Assembly (NCBI GenBank): GCA_902770245.1
Contig: CACXSS010000013.1
Coordinates: 1-41,338, forward strand
Origin: an uncultured Planctomycetota bacterium
Lineage (GTDB): Bacteria > Planctomycetota > Planctomycetia > Pirellulales > Thermoguttaceae
DNA length: 41,338 nucleotides
Reading direction: 5' to 3'
Shown: positions 33,379 to 41,338 of the stretch, in pieces
Numbering within the stretch: position 1 is the first letter of the stretch
Layout: the number at the start of each line of letters is the position of its first letter
The notes under the pieces: generated by a model
What the model was told of the DNA's origin: nothing
Database searches by the model: none
Seen by the model: only the letters and a program-made list of their open reading frames with translations
Program-made: the position numbers and the translations under genes

Positions 33379-35115
33379 GTGCATAAAGAAATAGAGTCAT
33401 CGGAATTAATTGGGCGCAGCGTATATTCCATTGACGATCAGGATTATAACGCCGACGGGGCGAAAGGACGACAAAGAGCGTGTTCTTGCCGACCTGACGG
33501 GGCGTATTCCATCGGGGAGGATAATCCGTACGATTCTATGGAAGTGGATACGGATTTGCCGTATGATTTTGAATCTTCTGATTCCGAAGAGTTTACCGCT
33601 GATCAGTTCAAACAGGCTCAGCAGTTTGAAAAGGACGTTGAAATCCTAACAGACGACCAGATTGACGATCCGATTCGCATCTATTTGACCCAAATGGGTG
33701 AAGAGCCCATGCTTACCCGAGAAGAAGAAATCCAGGTTGCAAAACTGGTCGAACGCCGGCGAAGCCGCTATTTTTGCTATTTAATGTCTAATGACTATCT
33801 GCTTCGTCAAGCGTTAGAAATATTAGAAGGGGTTAATAAAGGGGAATTGCGGTTGGACAGAACTTTGGAAGTTTCTGTAACAAACGCTGAAACAAAATCC
33901 CGGTACGTCAATATTTTGGAACCGAATCTGATAACGCTTCGCAGTCTGGTTCAGAGATCAACCCAGTTTTTTAAAGTCGCTTTTAACAAGTCGTATTCTT
34001 CCAAACGCCGTCACGACGCCTGGAAAAAGATGGTGTTCATCCGATTCAAAGCAGCGCGTCTGATTGAAGAAACGGGCTTAAGAATGGAACGTCTGGAAGA
34101 CGCAATTCGTCAGTTTCGGGAAGTAGCTGACAAAATGGATTATCTGCAAAAGCAGATACAAACCTGCCAGAACGACCCCAAAAAAGAAACGTTTCAGAAA
34201 AGTCTGCGGGAAGAGCTTCAGTATTTTATTGAACAAACTCATGAAAGCCCGATTACGATGGCTCGGCGCATGAAAAAGATTCAGAAATATGAAAATCTGT
34301 ACGATCAGGCAAAGCGGCGCTTGTCGTCTGGAAACCTGCGTTTGGTCGTATCAATTGCCAAAAAATTTCGGAATCGCGGCGTGAGTTTTCTGGATTTGAT
34401 TCAGGAAGGCAACACCGGTTTAATGCGCGCAGTAGAAAAATTTGAGTCCAATCGCGGCTATAAATTCTCCACCTACGCTACATGGTGGATTCGCCAGGCG
34501 GTTATGCGCGCCACAACAGACTACGGTCACGCCATTCGCATTCCCATTCACATGATCGACGCCATTCGTCGGGTTCGAGCTGCCAGGCATGAATTACAGA
34601 TGGAGCATTACATTGATCCCACTGTTGAAGAAACCGCCAAACGCGCAGGGTTGGATTCCAAACTGACGTATAATATCATTCAAATGTGCCGAACGCCGCT
34701 GTCCCTTGACCAGCCCGTTGGAGACAATGAAGATACATATTTCGGCGAGTATCTGTCAGACAGTCACACTGAAGACCCGCTGGAATCCATCAACACAAGT
34801 ACGCTTCGGGAACGAATCAACGCGGCTTTGAAGAGCCTGACGTATCGGGAACGGGAAATTATCCGGCTTCGATATGGACTCCTTGACGGCAACGCCTATA
34901 CGCTGGAAGAAGTCGGCAGAATTTTCGACGTAACTCGAGAACGAGTTCGTCAGATTGAAGCTAAGGCAGTGCGTAAACTTCAGCGTCCAGAACGATGCCG
35001 ACAACTGTCGCCCTTTGTCCAGCGCGGCGACGAAGACCCAATGGAAATTCTCAAAAAACGAAAAAATCGAAAGCGAAAGATTGCGAAAAAAACAGCGCCC
35101 GAACCAGCTGTTTAA
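33379..35115 (+). CDS. rpoD: Principal RNA polymerase sigma factor (sigma-70/RpoD/SigA)
   Basis: 578 residues from the GTG at 33379. The N-terminal ~90 residues are acidic and unlike the usual region 1.1. Region 1.2 is at ~95-130 ([21 protein letters not shown]), a non-conserved helical insert at ~130-300, region 2 at ~305-390 with [30 protein letters not shown] and [18 protein letters not shown] (core binding and -10 recognition), region 3 at ~395-460 ([21 protein letters not shown]), region 4 at ~475-545 with [42 protein letters not shown] (-35 recognition HTH). A Lys/Arg-rich tail follows region 4 ([17 protein letters not shown]), not usual in sigma-70. Housekeeping transcription initiation factor. 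Confidence 0.93.
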   Translation: MHKEIESSELIGRSVYSIDDQDYNADGAKGRQRACSCRPDGAYSIGEDNPYDSMEVDTDLPYDFESSDSEEFTADQFKQAQQFEKDVEILTDDQIDDPIRIYLTQMGEEPMLTREEEIQVAKLVERRRSRYFCYLMSNDYLLRQALEILEGVNKGELRLDRTLEVSVTNAETKSRYVNILEPNLITLRSLVQRSTQFFKVAFNKSYSSKRRHDAWKKMVFIRFKAARLIEETGLRMERLEDAIRQFREVADKMDYLQKQIQTCQNDPKKETFQKSLREELQYFIEQTHESPITMARRMKKIQKYENLYDQAKRRLSSGNLRLVVSIAKKFRNRGVSFLDLIQEGNTGLMRAVEKFESNRGYKFSTYATWWIRQAVMRATTDYGHAIRIPIHMIDAIRRVRAARHELQMEHYIDPTVEETAKRAGLDSKLTYNIIQMCRTPLSLDQPVGDNEDTYFGEYLSDSHTEDPLESINTSTLRERINAALKSLTYREREIIRLRYGLLDGNAYTLEEVGRIFDVTRERVRQIEAKAVRKLQRPERCRQLSPFVQRGDEDPMEILKKRKNRKRKIAKKTAPEPAV

Positions 35116-35116
35116 T

Positions 35117-35238
35117 AAGCTGCTAGCTATTAGCTACTAGTTATTAGCTTTGTTACCAGTAGTTCTCGGCTTTAATTGTTAAAGCGTGAAGCTAAAATAA
35201 CCGAGCTAGAAGCTAAAAGCTAGGAGCTAGGAGCTTAA
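35117..35238. repeat. Heptamer fold-back array G (after rpoD)
   Basis: TAGCTAT, TAGCTAC, TAGTTAT, TAGCTTT (35124-35151), a ~50-base core that includes AAAGCGTGAAGC, then AGCTAGA, AGCTAAA, AGCTAGG, AGCTAGG, AGCTTAA (35204-35238). The right arm is the inverted complement of the left. It starts 2 bases beyond the rpoD stop and could fold into a stable 3' hairpin. Confidence 0.85.
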
Positions 35239-35243
35239 TTAAG

Positions 35244-35268
35244 GCGCCAACTTCTCGGATGAACCTCT
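35244..35268 (+). repeat. CCGGATGAGCC-type motif copy
   Basis: GGCGCCAACTTCTCGGATGAACC, related to 2388-2405 (CAGTTGCCGAATGAACC), 3776-3796 (AACTTACCGGATGAGCC) and the minus strand at 12872-12893 (CAGTTACCGGATGAGCC). Copies at 2.4 kb and here lie within about 20 bases of a minus-strand stop codon. Confidence 0.5.
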
Positions 35269-35272
35269 TTTT

Positions 35273-37699
35273 TTATTCTTCCCGAATCTGGAAAGAAAAG
35301 CGACCGTCTGGCGCGGCGTCGCCGTACTTGTAGAAGTCTAAAATATCGGGCAGCAGCGCTTTTGAATCTTCGTTCTCTGGACGGAATCCGTTGTCAACCC
35401 ATTTAAATCGGAGTGAAATCGGCTTGTTCGCAGTCAGCCCCAACGCGGAACGTTCAATTCTCAATTCCAGACGGTTCCCCGTAACGCGGTAATCGACTGC
35501 AGAAACTCGTTCCCAATTCCAACCGCCCTTTGAGCGTTCCAGAACAGCTTTCTCCCCTGGAGACATCCGATTGACAACGTACTCAAACTCGTACCAGGAA
35601 GGCACGTTGGAATCGTCTGTTACAGAAATAAACAACTGCATCCAGTTGCGGTCAGAGGATGGCGTCAATTTGTCGTGCGTTTCGACCATAAAATAGACGT
35701 ACTTGTCGTCTCGGGCGACTTTTGAAAGAACGATGTCGTTGCGTCCGGAGTTGTCTGTATAGAGAATTTGAGCGTAGCCCTCAGCGTTACGGGACATAAC
35801 GTCTCCGCGATAATCTCGAAATGTCGGTTCGACGGTTTCCCACAGATCGGACGTCACGCCCAAGTTTGAATCAAACGGAATTGTAACAGCTTTGCCAAAC
35901 TTCGGAACGGGGCGGACGCCCTTGAACTGTCGAACTTTGGCGACCAGCTGATTGTAGTAGATGTCTCGCAGTTCTCCGTCGCACGGCTCCACATCCCGGC
36001 TGAACCGCTGATCGTATTCATCCGGGAAGGCGTTGACCTGTCCCTGCCAAACCGGGTATCGTCCTGCAATCCATTCGTTCCAGCCTGTAACAAAGACGAA
36101 CTGCGGATCAAGCTGATAGGCTCTATCCCATTGCTGTTCGAAGTTCAGCCCGTATTTGAACGCGTCCGGGCGCGGGTCTTTTTCTTTGCCGACCTGCCAG
36201 GCGCGCCCGAAAACGTCGCGATCGTTCATCGCCGCCAAGCCGGAACTGCCGTCGCGCTTGTTCTCGGAATGATTCTGCGCTACTCCGACGCAAATCATGT
36301 CGTACGTTCCATCCGCTCGCTTTCCGTAACCTTTTTGAGGATAGACTTCCAGCCACGACCAGTTGTCCGGGCGAAGCGGTCCGCACGTATAGCCGGGCTG
36401 TCCGGGACGAAAGGCGAAAAAGCTGCGAATGGCTTCCCATTCCTGTTTTTCTTCGCCGGACGTTTCAGCAATCTTTTGATCGACAACGTCTGGAATAGCA
36501 TAAATTAACGGCTTGCCCTGCCAGTAAAACCAGAGTTCCTGATATTTACCGTCCCGATAAATGTCACGGTACAGCTGACGCAAGTCAACGGCGGTATAGT
36601 TCCAGTCCCAGAAGGGAAGCATAAACGCGATTTTAGGCGTCTTGACGCCGTCTTTGCGGGCTTGAGACCATGTTTCCAGCAGCGCCCATGTGGACTCCAT
36701 CCAGGTCATCGTTGCGTTTGTGCAGTCAAAAATCGCGACGTCAATTTGAGCGTTGGCGAGCATTTGAGCGTGCTTTCTCAAAACCCACTTGTCCGTCGAT
36801 TTGTAGTAGTCCAACAGTGGCTTGTCCCAATGATGAGGACGATGCATTTCACCCCACGCGGGATCGTCCGGACGTTCTTCGATTCCCGGGTTGTCGCGAA
36901 TGGTTTGAGTGTTGTTATAAACGCGGCTGTGACTGGTATGTCCTCCCTGATGCCACGTCCAGTAAAAAATCCCGACCAACTTTTCCGGTCGAACGGGACC
37001 GACGGCATCCTGTTCTGGAAGCGTTCTGCCCAAATCGTCTGTTGCAGCGAAACAGTCCGGCTGAACGTCGTATTTCAGAATTGGGTCGTCGTCTTTTAAC
37101 TTTGGTTCCGGCGGGCAGGACGCAGGCGCGGAAGCGAGTTTGTACTTTTCCCACGTTCCCTTGAAGGGAAACGGAGACAAACGGGGAGTGAGCCAACAAA
37201 TTTGAATATTCTGATCCATTGGCTTGCCATTGAAGAAGCATTGAACGGCGCCAGGGTTGACGGGATTGCCCTGCGTCCAGACGCCAACCTGTTCTGTTCC
37301 TTTATCGACAACAAGCAGATACTCTCCTGCTGAAAACGGCGTTTTCGGCGGAGTTCTCAACTCTAAATGCTCGTTGTCACGGAAATTGACAAACGTCTGA
37401 CGAAGCAGCGGCTTTTCAGCAATCGTTTTTTCGTAATTGTCTGTCCAGCGGAACAACGACAGCCGCAGCGATCCAACGTTATTGGAAAAGCTGGGGCAGC
37501 AAACCATAACAGACGTAAACGATTCAGCCGCCTTGAATCGAGCCGCAGCAGAGTCTTTTTCTTCGATTTTAAGCGGCTGATGCGGTTCACCCCAGTGCGG
37601 GGCGAACTCAAAGATTTCCGCCTCATAAACCGGCTCAGACGCCAGCGCTGAAATTGACAAGGCAATACCAATAAACGTTAAGAAACAGAGTCGATTCAT
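35273..37699 (-). CDS. Secreted GH71/GH99-like TIM-barrel protein with C-terminal CBM9-like domain
   Basis: 808 residues. Signal peptide at 1-20 (FLTFIGIALSISALAS). Residues ~25-200 form a beta-rich domain. A catalytic-type barrel follows with LVGIFYWTWHQGGH, KHAQMLANAQIDVAIFDCTN, KIAFMLPFWDWN, ELWFYWQGKPLIY and FVFVTGWNEWIAGR. The last two motifs are shared with glycoside hydrolase families 71/99 and related glycan-processing proteins. The C-terminal ~190 residues (from about VTSDLWETVEPTFRDY, with DIVLSKVARDDKYVYFMVET) resemble a CBM9/DOMON-type carbohydrate-binding domain. Likely hydrolyses or binds a polysaccharide outside the cytoplasm. Third gene of the minus-strand exported set. Confidence 0.72.
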   Translation of the reverse strand: MNRLCFLTFIGIALSISALASEPVYEAEIFEFAPHWGEPHQPLKIEEKDSAAARFKAAESFTSVMVCCPSFSNNVGSLRLSLFRWTDNYEKTIAEKPLLRQTFVNFRDNEHLELRTPPKTPFSAGEYLLVVDKGTEQVGVWTQGNPVNPGAVQCFFNGKPMDQNIQICWLTPRLSPFPFKGTWEKYKLASAPASCPPEPKLKDDDPILKYDVQPDCFAATDDLGRTLPEQDAVGPVRPEKLVGIFYWTWHQGGHTSHSRVYNNTQTIRDNPGIEERPDDPAWGEMHRPHHWDKPLLDYYKSTDKWVLRKHAQMLANAQIDVAIFDCTNATMTWMESTWALLETWSQARKDGVKTPKIAFMLPFWDWNYTAVDLRQLYRDIYRDGKYQELWFYWQGKPLIYAIPDVVDQKIAETSGEEKQEWEAIRSFFAFRPGQPGYTCGPLRPDNWSWLEVYPQKGYGKRADGTYDMICVGVAQNHSENKRDGSSGLAAMNDRDVFGRAWQVGKEKDPRPDAFKYGLNFEQQWDRAYQLDPQFVFVTGWNEWIAGRYPVWQGQVNAFPDEYDQRFSRDVEPCDGELRDIYYNQLVAKVRQFKGVRPVPKFGKAVTIPFDSNLGVTSDLWETVEPTFRDYRGDVMSRNAEGYAQILYTDNSGRNDIVLSKVARDDKYVYFMVETHDKLTPSSDRNWMQLFISVTDDSNVPSWYEFEYVVNRMSPGEKAVLERSKGGWNWERVSAVDYRVTGNRLELRIERSALGLTANKPISLRFKWVDNGFRPENEDSKALLPDILDFYKYGDAAPDGRFSFQIREE

Positions 37700-37739
37700 G
37701 GGCGTTGAGAAAATTAATGAGTGTTATGTGAAAAGAAAA

Positions 37740-37795
37740 CAGTAGGCAATATCAACTTACTACTGCCTATTGCCTACTGCCTATTGCCTACAGTC
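37740..37795. repeat. Heptamer array H (between the GH99-like and DUF6807 genes)
   Basis: CAGTAGG, CAATATC, AACTTAC, TACTGCC, TATTGCC, TACTGCC, TATTGCC, TACAGTC (37740-37795). The first unit plus CAAT is the inverted partner of ATTGCCTACT at 37769-37778. The last bases overlap the stop codon (37795-37797) of the DUF6807 gene. Same heptamer family (TACTGCC) as array D, 8.3 kb away. Confidence 0.8.
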
Positions 37796-39525
37796 TACTC
37801 TTTGTCTTTAATAACAATCTTATATGCGGCGGTAATCGACTTGCCGGGTTCGAGCAGAATCGGGTTTTCGTGAACGCGCATCGTCGCGCCCATATAGGCG
37901 AACGCCTTCCAGCCGTCGCCCATGGAATAACCGGTCATCGGGCGCGTGTTGCCGGGCAGGTCTTCGATTGTTACAGAAATCGGGGCGCCGTCTACGATTC
38001 CAGTCGCGTTAATCCACTGACAATCCTTGAGTCGTTCGTCTCCGCGAACAATTGCGCCATCGTGGGCGCCGGTACTGTTGGAAAATCGAACGGTCGTATT
38101 CATGTCCTTGGCGAAACGCATTCCCAAACCGAAATAGTAGCGTCCGTTAATTGTAATCGCTTTGTCGCCGGCGGGCGTGAGAACGGATTTCCAGTTCAGA
38201 ACGTTGGCGCCGTCAACGGACGCAACGGAAATCTCGCGAACCTCTTTGGCGATAACCGTTCCGTCCGCAGCAATCCAATTGAGTTCCGCATTGATGGCGG
38301 ACGAGTCCTCGGACAGTTCGCACTTCGTTAAAACTTCCTGACTGCAATTGTCGCCGTATTCGCCCCAGAACTCGAAGCCGTCAACGCTTAAAGAGTACAT
38401 CAAACCGTGATGATGAACGTGGTCAGCGGGCGAATCTGAAAGAACCTGAACGCCGAGTGGCGTGAACAACTGTTCAATATATGGCTTGTACTTCCCGGCT
38501 GTCTGAAACTGGGCGACGACTTTGCCGTTGGCTTTGAGCGGGAGTCTCGTTTTAAGCTGACCGTCAACCAGTTCAGCGGATTTCCCGTCGGCGGAAATGC
38601 GATACAGACCGTCAATCGTGCGAGCGTAAATCGTATACGTTCCGTCTGCGTTTGGAGCTGTTACAACGGAGACGAATCCGGTCATGTCCTCAGCCAGCGT
38701 CGTCCACTCTTTGGCGGTTCTGTCATACTGGCACAGCGCACCGTCTTTATCGACGGCAATCAAAACGTCTTTGTCCGTCCCTTTGCCGACTGTCATACAT
38801 TTAACGACTTTGTCCAGCGGATCAACCTTTTTGCCGATAAGAATCCAGGTATTGTCTTCCCCGGCGGCGATAATTTCATCTTCCTTGGTTGTCGGAACGA
38901 AGTTGCCGCAAATGGTTGCTTTTACGTTCTTCCCCATGAACTTTTGAGAGTAAACATTCCAAACCGGGTTGTACGTGTAAACGTCTCCGTTGGTAATGGC
39001 AACAAACTGACACGGCATGTTCGCCTTGATTTTCCCGGCGGAAACCTGATCAAAATCGCCGGAAATAGGCGGCCAGCCTTTTTTGTCGTAATCTTTGTTC
39101 CACAAATAGGAGGAGCCGGAATACGTTGAGGCGATAAGCGTACTTCTGGCATCGTCTTTAGTAATCACGCCGGCTGAAATCGCTTTGACGTTGCTTCCGT
39201 TCGGTCCGGACAGAACAACCGCTTTGCCGGTTTCAATCGTCTTTTCCGCATCGAGAATGTAGAGAGCTTTTATGTCCTGACTGATAATCGCCAGGCAGTC
39301 TTTGCCGGAGCCGTCGTTGTCGAAAGCGACAATCTGATGACCTTTTTCGTAGAACCCCATCAGACGAACGCTTTTCTGCCCGTCGAAAAGGCGAATTTCA
39401 CCCGTGGAGTCAAGCCACGCAACGCCAAACGTTCCGCCTGCCATGTTGTGACAGGCATTCTCTGCCGCAAAAGCGGGAAGAGCAAATACAAGCGCTAAAA
39501 GCAGCGCAGCAATTGTATGTTTCAT
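37795..39525 (-). CDS. Secreted DUF6807 (PmoA-family) protein with N-terminal propeller-like region
   Basis: 576 residues from the ATG at 39525, where a good signal peptide begins (MKHTIAALLLALVFALPAFA); the in-frame extension to 39603 is translated heptamer array I and is rejected. Residues ~25-330 contain repeated short strands (GVAWLDSTGEIRLFDG, KALYILDAEKTIE, VAITNGDVYTYNP, GEDNTWILIGKK, AVDKDGALCQYD), like a beta propeller. The C-terminal ~240 residues match the DUF6807 pattern: LFTPLGVQVLSDSPADHVHHHGL (His cluster), WGEYGDN, and a closing ILLEPGKSITAAYKIVI. Often next to Gfo/Idh/MocA oxidoreductases, as here. Probably periplasmic sugar-related; reaction unknown. Confidence 0.78.
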   Translation of the reverse strand: MKHTIAALLLALVFALPAFAAENACHNMAGGTFGVAWLDSTGEIRLFDGQKSVRLMGFYEKGHQIVAFDNDGSGKDCLAIISQDIKALYILDAEKTIETGKAVVLSGPNGSNVKAISAGVITKDDARSTLIASTYSGSSYLWNKDYDKKGWPPISGDFDQVSAGKIKANMPCQFVAITNGDVYTYNPVWNVYSQKFMGKNVKATICGNFVPTTKEDEIIAAGEDNTWILIGKKVDPLDKVVKCMTVGKGTDKDVLIAVDKDGALCQYDRTAKEWTTLAEDMTGFVSVVTAPNADGTYTIYARTIDGLYRISADGKSAELVDGQLKTRLPLKANGKVVAQFQTAGKYKPYIEQLFTPLGVQVLSDSPADHVHHHGLMYSLSVDGFEFWGEYGDNCSQEVLTKCELSEDSSAINAELNWIAADGTVIAKEVREISVASVDGANVLNWKSVLTPAGDKAITINGRYYFGLGMRFAKDMNTTVRFSNSTGAHDGAIVRGDERLKDCQWINATGIVDGAPISVTIEDLPGNTRPMTGYSMGDGWKAFAYMGATMRVHENPILLEPGKSITAAYKIVIKDKE

Positions 39526-39547
39526 TATAATAATCCTCGTATTGATG

Positions 39548-39621
39548 AGTGCATAGTACCTAGTGCATAGTGCATAGTGGAAGGCGCTTTGCGTACTACG
39601 CACTATGCACTACGCACTATA
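39548..39621. repeat. Heptamer fold-back array I (between the DUF6807 and Gfo/Idh/MocA genes)
   Basis: AGTGCAT, AGTACCT, AGTGCAT, AGTGCAT, AGTGGAA (39548-39582), core GGCGCTTTGCGT (39583-39594), then inverted units ending ACTACGC, ACTATGC, ACTACGC, ACTATAA (39595-39622). The core is the exact complement of the ACGCAAAGCGCC core of array B, 12.6 kb away. Same AGTGCAT family as array C. It ends 2 bases before the Gfo/Idh/MocA stop codon. Confidence 0.88.
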
Positions 39622-39623
39622 AT

Positions 39624-40859
39624 TTAATTCAGAACAAACGACTGCGTTTCCTGATCGAACAGGACGACTTTGCTTTCGCGATGGGAGATAATACCCATGC
39701 TCAACGGAGCCTGAACGCGAACGGCAGTTTGGATGTCGCTGAACGGCTTTTCACGCGTCTTGACGCAGGTGAGCAGGTTCCTCCACAGTTTGCTTGTGTC
39801 GCCCATGCCAGCCCACGGGATGCGAATTTCTTTTGCGCCTTTGGCGAACGGAACGATTCGAATGCCGGAGTTGCCTTTGCCGAGTTCTTCCCAGATAATA
39901 ACGCCGTCGGTTCCGCGAATAACGGTGTCAGACGGACGATAATTAGACAGCGAGTTGCACATGACAACCGAGGGACCGTCTTCGTAGTCCGCGATGATGT
40001 TGCACTGATCCGGGACTTCGCGATTGTACTGGAACGTTCCGCCGCCGCCAAAAACGCGCGTCGGGTAATCCAGACCCAAAACGCAGAAGACCGGCGTGAA
40101 CATGTGCACCAGCAAGTCGGTAGACGGACCGCCGGCGTAGTCCCACCACAGACGCCACTGGAAGAATCGTGAAACGGAGAACGGGACTTTGGGCGCGTCG
40201 CCGAGGAATCGTTCCCAGTTCAGATCCGGACCCGGTTTGGCGTTGGGATCTGGAATGGTCATGCGTTCGCCCCAGTCGCCGCGGCGGAAATAGCTCAGCT
40301 GAACGTGAACCGGTTTGCCGATGATGCCGTCCTGAATCATCTTGGCAACTTTCGGGAAGTTGTCGTCTGCCATGTACTGCGTTCCAACCTGAACGAGTCG
40401 ATTGTTCTTGTCAGCCGCTTCTTCAATTTTCTTTGCCATTTCAAACTGCGCCCAGTGGGTCAACGGCTTTTCGCAGTAAACGTCTTTGCCGGCGTTGAGA
40501 GCGTCAATTGCCAGCGGAGCGTGAAGACGGTCAGGGGCGGCAATGCAGACGACGTCTACGTTGGGGTCAGCGAGCAGGTTCTCGTGTTCGTCGTACATCT
40601 TGCAATTGCCCAGGTTTTGGGACGCCGCCTTCAAACGCGGGCGATAGACGTCGCAAACGGCAACCGGTTCTGCAATCCCTTCCTTCTGGAAGTTCTTGAT
40701 AATGCGCTGATGTTCGCCGCTTCGTCCGCCAACGCCAATAAAACCAACGCCAATGCGTTCGTTAGCCCCTGCGGCAGAGACAGGAACGATGTCAATAGCG
40801 GGAATGACAGCCGCCGCTGCAACAGCGGACGTTTTCAAAAAATCTCGTCTGGTTGTCAT
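39624..40859 (-). CDS. Tat-exported Gfo/Idh/MocA family oxidoreductase
   Basis: 411 residues. Twin-arginine signal MTTRRDFLKTSAVAAAAVI (RR at 4-5). NAD(P)-binding Rossmann motif GVGFIGVGGRSG (37-48), EKPLTHWAQFEMAKKI (the conserved EKP near 135) and a C-terminal alpha/beta domain with RFFQWRLWWDYAGGPSTDLLVHMF, giving the His typical of the catalytic region. These enzymes oxidise or reduce sugars and inositols; Tat-exported members usually carry their cofactor folded from the cytoplasm. First gene of the exported minus-strand set with DUF6807 and GH99-like proteins. A purine-rich AGGAGAG lies just upstream of the ATG at 40859, a good ribosome-binding site. Confidence 0.92.
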   Translation of the reverse strand: MTTRRDFLKTSAVAAAAVIPAIDIVPVSAAGANERIGVGFIGVGGRSGEHQRIIKNFQKEGIAEPVAVCDVYRPRLKAASQNLGNCKMYDEHENLLADPNVDVVCIAAPDRLHAPLAIDALNAGKDVYCEKPLTHWAQFEMAKKIEEAADKNNRLVQVGTQYMADDNFPKVAKMIQDGIIGKPVHVQLSYFRRGDWGERMTIPDPNAKPGPDLNWERFLGDAPKVPFSVSRFFQWRLWWDYAGGPSTDLLVHMFTPVFCVLGLDYPTRVFGGGGTFQYNREVPDQCNIIADYEDGPSVVMCNSLSNYRPSDTVIRGTDGVIIWEELGKGNSGIRIVPFAKGAKEIRIPWAGMGDTSKLWRNLLTCVKTREKPFSDIQTAVRVQAPLSMGIISHRESKVVLFDQETQSFVLN

Positions 40860-41338
40860 GAATAATCTCTCCTGAGGTATGAGTAAAACAAATAAATCTC
40901 TTTATACAATTGGGCGGGATTAGCTATTCAGTCAACGCGCCCCCCCTTTATATGTTCATAATTGTACTCTGTTCGAAAATGAATTACAAGGGGGAAAACG
41001 TTTAATTTTCAACAATGATGAAAATTGAAAGTTTTGTTAGTTTTAGAAAGGGGAAAACGTCTTTAGATGCGTAGAAGCAACGATTTAGCAGGCTAATCGT
41101 TCTAAACTGTCTGGATCGCAGGAGCATCGCTTGCTAAAGAAAAATTTTAAATGACGCTAAAGCTTTTTCGTTAATATTCCGATTTGTATACTATCTCAAA
41201 CGGATATTGATTTTATGACGAAAAATCGAATTGAGATTGACGCGAGTAACGGATAGCGTCATATTATTGCTGAAACTCTCTTTCCGACGTCTTAGTCGGC
41301 ATCCACTTAAAGGCGGTTTTCAGCGAGTAAAACCATTT
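40860..41338. other. Intergenic region at the window end
   Basis: No gene found. Two hairpins are visible: AATTTTCA/TGAAAATT (41004-41026) and AACGATTTAGC/GCTAATCGTT (41079-41101, one bulge). No T tract follows. The Gfo/Idh/MocA promoter should lie in the left part (minus strand). Confidence 0.5.

Noticed and set aside
39526-39603. Upstream extension of the DUF6807 gene
   Set aside because: It is translated heptamer array (SAFHYALCTRYYAL); the proper signal peptide starts at 39525.
41079-41101. Hairpin near the window end as a terminator
   Set aside because: No T tract and no gene ending next to it on either strand within the window.

Overview
The window looks like a chromosomal segment of a planctomycete (Pirellulales-like). 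Four things point that way. The large surface protein at 19951-23118 starts with the planctomycete-style LEERLLLS motif ahead of SdrD-like and FG-GAP repeats. There is a DUF1598 gene and a small lipoprotein of a type I associated with planctomycetes. Several secreted sugar-metabolism proteins (Gfo/Idh/MocA, TIM-barrel epimerase, DUF6807) occur in the style of this phylum. There is also an LptD-like outer-membrane protein. Ribosome-binding sites are mostly weak, with a few strong ones (DUF1598 gene, surface protein, the mini-ORF before rpoD). No phage, IS transposase, CRISPR array or rRNA operon is visible.

Layout. 1-3.6 kb: end of an rRNA-methyltransferase-like gene, a Tat-exported TIM-barrel isomerase, a secreted zinc peptidase, a small hypothetical gene, and a cluster of nested intergenic repeats. 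3.8-10.2 kb, all minus strand: LptD-like barrel, small membrane protein, shikimate kinase, ribosomal protein S1 with a clear terminator. 10.6-16.8 kb: tRNA-Ile, a MurB-like gene, a TolQ/ExbB/MotA-type channel, a Sua5 + low-molecular-weight phosphatase fusion, tRNA-Asp, and a membrane protein of unknown role. 17-23.1 kb: a frameshifted DUF1598 gene, a secreted WD40 protein, and the giant surface protein. 23.2-30.9 kb: ispH; a minus-strand lemA / M48 peptidase / LuxR-type regulator operon; an OleC-like ligase; a lipoprotein; a membrane protein. 31-41.3 kb: a divergent Hsp70-like ATPase, the principal sigma factor rpoD, then a minus-strand set of three exported proteins (GH99-like, DUF6807, Gfo/Idh/MocA) that probably process a carbohydrate outside the cytoplasm.

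The most unusual feature is not a protein. At about eleven places between 10.9 and 39.6 kb the DNA consists of short arrays with an exact 7-base period. The heptamer differs from place to place (CAATTAG, AGTGCAT, TACTGCC, AACTCGC, AGCTAGG, AGTGAAG, TATTCCC). Most arrays are arranged as fold-back inverted pairs around a GC-rich core; two distant cores share the identical 12-mer ACGCAAAGCGCC. The arrays hug gene boundaries and supply or abut start and stop codons of several genes. One sits in frame inside a coding region and adds about 25 residues to the OleC-like ligase. A second, separate repeat system near 2.2-3.8 kb and 12.9 kb includes a roughly 100-base three-hairpin element with a compensatory base change, one copy of which is inserted inside another repeat.
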